NCBI GenBank assembly: GCA_004559845.1
Contig: SFWW01000048.1
Coordinates: forward strand, 1-11,409
Direction of reading: 5' to 3'
Length of the DNA stretch: 11,409 nucleotides
Source: a bacterium
Lineage (GTDB): Bacteria; Bacteroidota; Bacteroidia; Bacteroidales; Muribaculaceae
A program made the translations under genes and the position numbers. Below, one piece after another: positions 6,593-11,409 of the stretch. Position 1 is the stretch's first letter; each line of letters begins with the position of its first letter. Under the pieces are notes generated by a model. It saw only the letters and a list, made by a program, of their open reading frames with translations. It did not search any database and had not been told where the DNA came from.

Positions 6593-8041
6593 ATGGAAAA
6601 TAATGATAAAAAAAATATATTTACCCGACGCTCCTTCTTGAAGGGATTGGGTATCGGCACAGTGGCGGTGGGCGCTTCCACTATCACAGGATGCGCCGGT
6701 GGCGAACAACACGACACGCAGCAAGAACCGCCCATCGGGAAAATGACCTATCGCACTTGCCCTACTTCGGGCGATAAGGTGTCGCTCTTGGGCTACGGTA
6801 TGATGCGGCTACCTACCAAAAACGACCACATCGGGGAGCGACAAAACGGCGAAGGTGAAATCGACCAAGAGATGGTGAATAAGCAGGTGGACTATGCACT
6901 TGAGCATGGCGTGAACCTATTCGACACTTCGCCGCTCTATTGCCGCGGAAATAGCGAAACTTCCTTAGGCATTGCCTTGGCACGACACGACCGCAAAAAA
7001 TATTTCATCTCTACCAAGATGAGCAATATGCATGAGTTCACACGCGAAGCATCTATCGAAATGTTTGAAAATTCGCTCAAAAATCTGCAAACCACCTATT
7101 TCGACTACTACCTCTGGCACAACATTGGCGGTAGCCGTGAAGAAGATGGATTGGATGCAATGGGACTCTTTAATGCTCGATTCGTGGAAAACGGAATAAT
7201 GGAGTTTCTCAACCAAAAGAAGAAGGAAGGGGTGATTCGAAACCTGGGATTTTCCTATCACGGCGATGTGAGTATCTTCGACCACGCCCTGCGTTTGCAC
7301 GATGAGGGCAAGGTGAAATTCGATTTCGTGCTCATCGAACTCAATTACCTCGATTGGAAACACGCAAAAGAAATCAATGACTACAACACCAACGCGGAAT
7401 ACCTTTACGGAGAATTGGAAAAACGCGGTTTGATGGCGTTCGTGATGGAACCGCTTTTGGGTGGACGATTGAGCAAATTGCCCGACAAACTGGTGGCACA
7501 ACTCAAGCAACGCGACCCCGACCACTCGGTGGCATCGTGGGCTTTCAGATATGCGGGCACGCCCAAAAATGTGCTCTGCGTGCTATCGGGAATGACCTAC
7601 ATGGAGCACCTGAAAGACAATCTATGCACCTACAGTCCGCTGCGCCCGCTCACCAACGAGGAAGCACGATTCCTCGATGAACACATCTCTAAGCAAATCG
7701 TGGACTACAAAACCATCCCTTGCAACGATTGCAAATACTGTATGCCTTGCCCCTACGGCATCGACATACCCGGCATTTTGGTTCACTACAATAAGTGCTT
7801 GAGCGCCGACCATGTGGTGAAATCTAAAGCCGACCCGGCATACAATGAAGCCCGACGCGCTTTCCTTATCGGATACGATCGCTCGGTGCCAAAACTCCGA
7901 CAAGCCGACCACTGCATCGGATGTGGCAAGTGCATCAGTTCGTGCCCCCAGCGCATCAACATCCCCAAAGAATTGCACCGCATCAGCGATTTCGTGGAAG
8001 CCATCAAGCAAGGCAAAGACTTCAAAGAACAGCCATCATAG
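6593..8041 (+). CDS. Tat-lipoprotein aldo/keto reductase with 4Fe-4S motifs
   Basis: Predicted exported redox enzyme, 482 residues. The N-terminus has a twin-arginine motif TRRSFLKG (11-18), a hydrophobic stretch and a lipobox-like ITGC with C34, so it is probably Tat-exported and lipid-anchored. The middle (about 52-350) is an aldo/keto reductase TIM barrel: LGYGMMRLP, then LFDTSPLY with D111 and Y116, STKMSN with K142, and YLWHNIG with H176, matching the Asp-Tyr-Lys-His catalytic set. The C-terminus has two cysteine motifs, CNDCKYCMPCP (C377, C380, C383, C386) and CIGCGKCISSCP (C441, C444, C447, C451), as in iron-sulfur aldo/keto reductases. The substrate is unknown. The start at 6593 is supported by the Tat motif close behind it. 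It follows the polyferredoxin by 24 bases containing a C6A8 run, and the pair probably forms an operon in which the polyferredoxin exchanges electrons with this enzyme. Confidence 0.9.
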   Translation: MENNDKKNIFTRRSFLKGLGIGTVAVGASTITGCAGGEQHDTQQEPPIGKMTYRTCPTSGDKVSLLGYGMMRLPTKNDHIGERQNGEGEIDQEMVNKQVDYALEHGVNLFDTSPLYCRGNSETSLGIALARHDRKKYFISTKMSNMHEFTREASIEMFENSLKNLQTTYFDYYLWHNIGGSREEDGLDAMGLFNARFVENGIMEFLNQKKKEGVIRNLGFSYHGDVSIFDHALRLHDEGKVKFDFVLIELNYLDWKHAKEINDYNTNAEYLYGELEKRGLMAFVMEPLLGGRLSKLPDKLVAQLKQRDPDHSVASWAFRYAGTPKNVLCVLSGMTYMEHLKDNLCTYSPLRPLTNEEARFLDEHISKQIVDYKTIPCNDCKYCMPCPYGIDIPGILVHYNKCLSADHVVKSKADPAYNEARRAFLIGYDRSVPKLRQADHCIGCGKCISSCPQRINIPKELHRISDFVEAIKQGKDFKEQPS

Positions 8042-8100
8042 CACCGGCAGCAACAAAGAAACCACCCCTTCGTTTCCATCCCCTGCTTGACTACCCCCCC

Positions 8101-8136
8101 AAAAAAAAAATTGAGGTTACGCCATGGCGTAACCTC
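8101..8136 (-). terminator. Intrinsic terminator of the DUF456 operon
   Basis: A perfect 24-base palindrome, GAGGTTACGCCA at 8113-8124 and its reverse complement at 8125-8136, is followed on the minus strand by AA and ten Ts (8110-8101), then a run of Gs. It lies 26 bases past the DUF456 stop codon. On the plus strand the stem is not followed by a T tract, so it serves mainly the minus-strand operon, although the stem also lies after the aldo/keto reductase. Confidence 0.85.
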
Positions 8137-8161
8137 TCGATGATTAATTATCCGCAGAATA

Positions 8162-8680
8162 TTATGCCCTTGTAATCAATGCATTAATTGCGTAGGCAAA
8201 CGCTGCGAGTTTTAAGGCGGTGTCGGTAAGATATACCACAGTGGCAGCGATAGCACTCTTTACACCAAGTGCGGCACTTTTTTGTCGAATGCTCTCTACT
8301 AAAAGTGCAAATAGGAAAGGCAGAACTACAAATCCGATGATGAGCCAAACGATGATGCTGGCGATGCTTTCACTTCCGCTTCCTACTACAATTGCAACTC
8401 CGATGAGTGATGCAATCGTAGTTGCAAAGCTCGTTATCTTGCTGTATTCTTGCATCTTCTTTGTTGCACGAGTTATCATTTTCGACAAAATGAATGCAAC
8501 AATTGCAATTACCGCTACAATAGCCACCGGACCCCATCCGGGACCTTGTTCCAATCCCGTTTGTGCTATAAGAATACCGATAAATACAAGAATCGGACCG
8601 GGAATTTTATTGATAAAGCAACTAAGGAAACCAAGTCCAAGAAATAGGATGACCAACACCCAAATTAATAAGCTAATCAT
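8162..8680 (-). CDS. DUF456 family inner-membrane protein
   Basis: A 172-residue, strongly hydrophobic protein with about five or six membrane segments (near 3-21, 28-45, 50-67, 84-101, 106-128 and 140-166). The early GLGFLSCFINKIPGPILVF, with its NKIPGP turn, and the glycine/alanine-rich last segment are typical of the DUF456 family, whose function is unknown. A short basic loop, KMITRATKKMQEYSK (67-81), probably faces the cytoplasm. It begins 32 bases after the stop codon of the lipoprotein gene on the same strand and is followed by a strong terminator, so the two genes form an operon with this one second. The ATG at 8680 is well placed at the start of the first membrane helix. Family assignment is from recalled pattern, not a search. 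Confidence 0.72.
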   Translation of the reverse strand: MISLLIWVLVILFLGLGFLSCFINKIPGPILVFIGILIAQTGLEQGPGWGPVAIVAVIAIVAFILSKMITRATKKMQEYSKITSFATTIASLIGVAIVVGSGSESIASIIVWLIIGFVVLPFLFALLVESIRQKSAALGVKSAIAATVVYLTDTALKLAAFAYAINALITRA

Positions 8681-8712
8681 GTCTGTTTAAATTTTAATGT
8701 TATACTTTTTTG

Positions 8713-9438
8713 TTATTTTCTTTTGCTGATTTCATTGGCAGCGTCGGCAGCCTTTGCTGCTGCACCTGCCATTGCTCCAACGGCCTCGGCAGCCTTGCCC
8801 AGTGCTTCAAGATCGTCCAATCCTTCAAGGTCGTCCAGTCCTTCAAGATCGTCCACTGCTTCAAGATCGTCCGTTGCAGTGACCGGATTTTCGATGCGTT
8901 TACTATTCTCAAGTGTGCTTGTGAGGCGGAACACCTTCACTTTCATAACAACATCATCTTTTGCGTAACCGGTGAATGTGATGGTGCTTTTGTCTCCTAC
9001 CTCAAGAGAAAGAAGTTTGTCGATATCGGAGGCTGATGCATCGGCTGTGAATAGCACATTCTCGTTTTCATCAAGAAATTCTGCTTCTATTTTACCCAAA
9101 TATTTCTTGCCTGCATCGCTGGAGCCTGCAATTTCGTCGAAGTTGACCGAGGGTAGTGCATCGTTGCGAGTAAAAGTGACACTCATTTTTATCTCTTTAT
9201 CATCACCAATTACGGCTTTTTCGTAATTTACGGTATAATCCCTGTCTTCGATATCAAAAGCTTTGCCGAATTTTCCTCCGATGCTTGTATTTTCGGGGCT
9301 TACTGTAATAGAGCCTTTTTCGGCGGTCTCTTCGGTTGATTCACTCGATGAGTTTGAACCGCTGTTGCCGCCACATGAGGCAAGCAATGCTGTGCAGCAT
9401 AGTGCACTGAGCATGATGTTGAAAGGTTTCTTAAACAT
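8713..9438 (-). CDS. Lipoprotein with DDLE repeats, unknown function
   Basis: A 241-residue predicted lipoprotein that I do not recognise. The signal peptide ends in LLASC, with lipidation at C22, followed by a Gly/Ser/Glu linker to about residue 41. No clear acidic surface-export signal is seen right after the cysteine. The middle (about 42-176) alternates hydrophobic and polar stretches like a beta-sandwich (for example KIEAEFLDENENVLFTA). Next come four six-residue units, DDLEAV, DDLEGL, DDLEGL and DDLEAL (190-213), encoded by an 18-bp tandem repeat. The last segment (about 214-236) is rich in Ala and Gly (AVGAMAGAAAKAADAA) and could be a membrane-interacting or packing helix. It is the first gene of the operon with the DUF456 protein, which suggests a shared envelope role. 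A weak -7-like box (TTTCTTTG, minus strand, 9504-9511) lies upstream. Confidence 0.78.
   Translation of the reverse strand: MFKKPFNIMLSALCCTALLASCGGNSGSNSSSESTEETAEKGSITVSPENTSIGGKFGKAFDIEDRDYTVNYEKAVIGDDKEIKMSVTFTRNDALPSVNFDEIAGSSDAGKKYLGKIEAEFLDENENVLFTADASASDIDKLLSLEVGDKSTITFTGYAKDDVVMKVKVFRLTSTLENSKRIENPVTATDDLEAVDDLEGLDDLEGLDDLEALGKAAEAVGAMAGAAAKAADAANEISKRK
8805..8876. repeat. 18-bp tandem repeat inside the lipoprotein gene
   Basis: Four units built on CTTCAAGATCGTCC (plus strand) start at 8805, 8823, 8841 and 8859, encoding DDLE(A/G)(V/L) on the minus strand. Units differ at a few bases, mostly synonymous or Ala/Gly changes. Copy-number change would stay in frame. Confidence 0.85.
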
Positions 9439-9607
9439 AATAATTTTGATTAAAGAGTTTTTTAATTAAAATTGAAATTTATCGCTTCCGGTAATTGTTT
9501 GTGCAAAGAAAAGTAAAATATGTGTGATGTGATTGGTCTATTTTGGTTCATTTTCCCGATACCATTGATTGCGCACAAATTTTGATTCTCCTTTTTGTTT
9601 CACCCCC

Positions 9608-9654
9608 AAAAAAAATGGAGGCTGTGTCGTATTTAAGGTTTATGACACAGCCTC
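9608..9654 (-). terminator. Minus-strand intrinsic terminator
   Basis: GAGGCTGTGTC (9618-9628) pairs perfectly with GACACAGCCTC (9644-9654) around a 15-base loop. On the minus strand the stem is followed by C, A and eight Ts (9615-9608), then Gs. It would stop minus-strand transcription coming from the AraC/flavodoxin side before it enters the lipoprotein operon, although it lies about 400 bases past the remnant. Confidence 0.75.
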
Positions 9655-9690
9655 GCCTCATCGAATTTACCCACGCTGCCCCCTCACTAA

Positions 9691-9805
9691 GCCGCCATCG
9701 GAGATGGCGTATTGTGAAAAACTCCATGCAAGCGAAAGGCGAAGCCTGTAGCGCAGCTTGGAGACTGCGAAGCGAAAGCCATGAGCCTCGGAGGGTCGGT
9801 TGTGG
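9691..9805. repeat. Dispersed intergenic repeat, copy 2
   Basis: The fuller of the two copies (see 4811-4900). Its left end has a compact hairpin, CGCCATC-GGA-GATGGCG (9693-9709), which is degraded in copy 1. It contains an extra segment of about 30 bases (near 9747-9780), rich in GCGAAGC/GCGCAGC repeats, that copy 1 lacks. Confidence 0.75.
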
Positions 9806-9819
9806 AAATCCCCAATTTA

Positions 9820-9914
9820 TATATCAAAGGGACGGTTCTTTTGGTTTGTGGAAGGATGGGGTGCTTTATATATATTTATCAAGTGGTAACCAAAAGAACC
9901 GTCCCTTTGGTATA
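9820..9914. repeat. Long inverted repeat (REP-like hairpin 1)
   Basis: The 22 bases at 9825-9846 (beginning CAAAGGGACGGTTCTTTTGG) are the exact reverse complement of 9888-9909, with a 41-base spacer. Including a G-T pair the stem can extend to 9820/9914. The arm carries the GGGACGGTTCTTTT word seen in REP-type repeats of several bacteria. There is no T tract of terminator type after it. Confidence 0.85.
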
Positions 9915-9937
9915 AAAATGATTTGTCGTCATTAAAA

Positions 9938-9985
9938 GCGGGAACAAAAGAACCAGTCCATTTGTTCCGGTTCCTTTGTTCCCGC
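9938..9985. repeat. Inverted repeat (REP-like hairpin 2)
   Basis: GCGGGAACAAAAGAACC (9938-9954) and GGTTCCTTTGTTCCCGC (9969-9985) pair over 17 positions with one mismatch around a 14-base loop. It starts 24 bases after hairpin 1 and shares the AAAAGAACC word with it, so the two look like a pair of diverged units of the same repeat family. Confidence 0.8.
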
Positions 9986-10056
9986 ATAATCAACCGCTGC
10001 TAAAAACGTCTCCTATAGGTATTCAACCGCCCCCTCCGGTGTCCCCCACCACCGGC

Positions 10057-10229
10057 TTATTTCATAGATGTAGCCACCCAGGCTTCAATCTCTTTCTCAC
10101 TCACTCGATTCAGCAGTGTGCCGCTTTGCCACTTGATATTGGGGTATGACTGTTTCAGCACAGCCACACTGTTGCCGATGTTGCTACAATGGTCAGCACA
10201 GCCAATAGCAAGATTTTTACATGTTTCAT
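10057..10229 (-). pseudogene. Flavodoxin-like gene remnant
   Basis: Two overlapping frames suggest a gene with a large internal deletion. From an ATG at 10229, one frame reads a signal-peptide-like MKHVKILLLAVLTIVATSA and stops at a TGA after 24 codons. In another frame the sequence reads SNIGNSVAVLKQSYPNIKW, then QSGTLLNRVSEKEIEAWVATSMK, to a TAA at 10057-10059. The second part resembles the C-terminal end of long-chain flavodoxins of Bacteroidales (GxGxSxxxLKxxYPxxxWxxGxxLN...xxxVxxWV). The simplest reading is an exported or lipoprotein flavodoxin that lost most of its FMN-binding core, leaving the two ends joined out of frame. It lies 65 bases after the AraC stop codon on the same strand. 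Assignment is from recalled pattern. Confidence 0.5.
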
Positions 10230-10294
10230 AAGTGTATCAATCTCTTTAGGTTTTTGTAGTTTTGGTTTCCGATTTTGCGCTACACCCCCATATC

Positions 10295-11185
10295 TCACAC
10301 TTCATTCCTGTATGCGGAAGGGGTTTTGCCGGTATGTGACTTGAAGAAACGCACGAAATGTTGGGGATAGTCGAAGCCGATACGATTACTTATCATTGCA
10401 ATGGTCAGCGATTCGTCGTTTAGCAACTGTTTGGCATGCGTGAGAAGGTGTTCGGAGATGATGTCTTTTGCGGTTCTACCGGTTTCCACGCGCACCAAAT
10501 TGCCGAAATAGCCGCTCGACAGGCAGCATTTTTCTGCAAAATACGACACTGTGGGCAAACCCTCTCGGTGGGCTTTTGTGGCAATGTATTCATCCAGCAG
10601 GGCGATGAACCTTTTCACCACAGAATGGTTGATGATTTCGCGGGTGATAAACTGGCGGTCGTAGAAGCGGAGGCAATAATTCAGCAGCAGCTCGATGTTC
10701 GACACAATCAGTTCGCGGGTATGCTTGTCGATGGCGCGGTGAAGTTCTTGCTCTATCATAGCAAGCACTCCCCGAAACACTTCCACTTCCTGTGCGGAGA
10801 GGTGCAATGCCTCTGTGCTGGAATAGCCGAAAAACTCGTATCGGCTTATCTGCCTGCCCAATGCGGTGCGGTTGAGCAAGTCGGGATGGAACACTAAGGC
10901 GGTGAACTTGGCGAACGGCACATCGGGGTTTGGTTCCACTTTCACCACTTGCCCCGGGGAAAAGGCGGTCACGGTCATCTCGTCGAAGTCGTAGGGCGTG
11001 CGACCGTATGGGAGTTTGCATCCCTTATTCTCTTTCAAATAGATGGCATACACGCCATAGTGCATCACACACGCCTTGATGTGCGATGTGTTTTCCACAT
11101 GCGCCACGCTCACCAGCGGATGAAGTGTCTCCACCCCCTGATAGTCGTTAAAATCACGGATGGAATTTAGAAAAATCTCTTCCAT
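10295..11185 (-). CDS. AraC-family transcriptional regulator
   Basis: A 296-residue DNA-binding regulator. The N-terminal part (about 1-180) is an effector-binding region of the type common in Bacteroides AraC proteins, with GVYAIYLKENKGCKLPYGR (44-62) and FSPGQVV (75-81). The C-terminal part (about 190-296) has the two helix-turn-helix units: the first near 211-231 (PTVSYFAEKCCLSSGYFGNLV), the second near 261-281 (TIAMISNRIGFDYPQHFVRFF), followed by the family signature HTGKTPSAYR (284-293). Length and architecture are complete. It sits 65 bases upstream of the flavodoxin-like remnant on the same strand; such regulators often neighbour flavodoxin or reductase genes that they control, so the original target may have decayed. 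Its effector and DNA site cannot be read from the sequence. Confidence 0.9.
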   Translation of the reverse strand: MEEIFLNSIRDFNDYQGVETLHPLVSVAHVENTSHIKACVMHYGVYAIYLKENKGCKLPYGRTPYDFDEMTVTAFSPGQVVKVEPNPDVPFAKFTALVFHPDLLNRTALGRQISRYEFFGYSSTEALHLSAQEVEVFRGVLAMIEQELHRAIDKHTRELIVSNIELLLNYCLRFYDRQFITREIINHSVVKRFIALLDEYIATKAHREGLPTVSYFAEKCCLSSGYFGNLVRVETGRTAKDIISEHLLTHAKQLLNDESLTIAMISNRIGFDYPQHFVRFFKSHTGKTPSAYRNEV

Positions 11186-11280
11186 ATTATTTAAATTTAT
11201 CGCTTTAGTTCAACTTCTTCGAGTTAAGATAAATGTCTGAATCTGAAAACGTATTTCATTAAGAAACTACTTTTAGGACA

Positions 11281-11409
11281 TCATTCTGTCGATATAGGGG
11301 CAAACTCTATCATGTCGGCTATCTGTAAAAAATAGTCATTTGACCAAATATCCAATTCATGAGCATCATCAACATAAGGAAGAACATCTTGTTTTACAAG
11401 ATTGATATC
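11281..11409 (-). CDS. Partial: probable AbiEii-type nucleotidyltransferase C-terminus
   Basis: An open minus-strand frame enters from the right edge and ends at a TGA at 11281-11283, giving 42 residues that begin DINLVKQDVLPYVDDAHELD and continue IWSNDYFLQIADMIEFAP. The pattern DVxPYVxDxxELDIWSxDYFxxxAxxI resembles the C-terminal tail of AbiEii/AbiGii-family nucleotidyltransferase toxins of Bacteroidales, the toxin half of type IV AbiE abortive-infection and toxin-antitoxin pairs. The catalytic domain lies outside the window, so no active-site residues can be checked. It ends 95 bases before the AraC start on the same strand. Assignment is from recalled pattern. Confidence 0.5.
   Translation of the reverse strand, partial: DINLVKQDVLPYVDDAHELDIWSNDYFLQIADMIEFAPISTE

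Larger units (their letters stand above)
9439..10056. other. Repeat-rich intergenic region
   Basis: About 620 bases with no convincing gene. In order it holds the probable promoter area of the lipoprotein operon (9439-9600), a minus-strand terminator, a dispersed repeat copy, two long hairpins and a short GC-rich stretch before the flavodoxin-like remnant. Frames that run through it are made of repeat sequence and look spurious. Confidence 0.6.

Noticed and set aside
9543..9935. Plus-strand frame of 130 codons through the repeat region
   Set aside because: It is built from terminator, dispersed-repeat and hairpin sequence, so the open frame is most likely accidental.
10036..10055. GC-rich hairpin CCGGTG...CACCGG after the flavodoxin remnant
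   Set aside because: Only a 6-bp stem and no following T tract on either strand; not convincing as a terminator.

Overview
The window looks like a chromosomal segment of a Bacteroidales bacterium (Prevotellaceae or Muribaculaceae-like is my best guess, not proven). The reasons are the leucyl-tRNA synthetase and TrmH-type sequences, the weak Shine-Dalgarno signals, promoter-like boxes of the Bacteroidetes form TAnnTTTG, lipoboxes of Bacteroidales type and an AraC regulator of a familiar Bacteroides form. It holds seven complete or nearly complete genes, one gene cut by the right edge, at least two decayed gene fragments and an unusual amount of repeat structure.

Layout. 1-932 has no intact gene: a possible transposase fragment, a 33-bp tandem repeat (about 3.7 copies) open on both strands, a terminator-like hairpin, and a 154-bp MITE-like element with 16-bp terminal inverted repeats inside 10-bp direct repeats. 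933-3653 (minus) is leuS, which appears to lack about 17 conserved codons just after KMSKS. 3654-4246 is an AT-rich divergent intergenic region. 4247-4774 (plus) is a TrmH/SpoU-type RNA methyltransferase with a promoter box almost touching its start codon. 4775-5086 holds the first copy of a dispersed repeat. 5087-8041 (plus) is a two-gene operon: a membrane polyferredoxin resembling NapH fused to NapG, then a Tat-type lipoprotein aldo/keto reductase with C-terminal iron-sulfur motifs. 8162-9438 (minus) is a lipoprotein plus DUF456 membrane-protein pair, closed by a strong minus-strand terminator. 9439-10294 is a repeat-rich stretch: a terminator, the second dispersed-repeat copy, two long REP-like hairpins and a decayed flavodoxin-like gene. 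10295-11185 (minus) is an AraC-family regulator. 11281-11409 (minus) is the C-terminal end of a probable AbiEii-type nucleotidyltransferase toxin.

How the genes relate. The polyferredoxin and the aldo/keto reductase are the clearest functional unit: a membrane iron-sulfur relay that could move electrons to or from an exported lipid-anchored redox enzyme. leuS and the methyltransferase are ordinary translation genes. The lipoprotein/DUF456 pair is an envelope operon of unknown role. The AraC regulator sits just upstream of the flavodoxin remnant on the same strand and may once have controlled or been co-transcribed with it. I see no wholly new defence or mobile system. The strongest oddities are the internal leuS deletion, the 11-residue repeat locus, the MITE and the REP-like hairpins.
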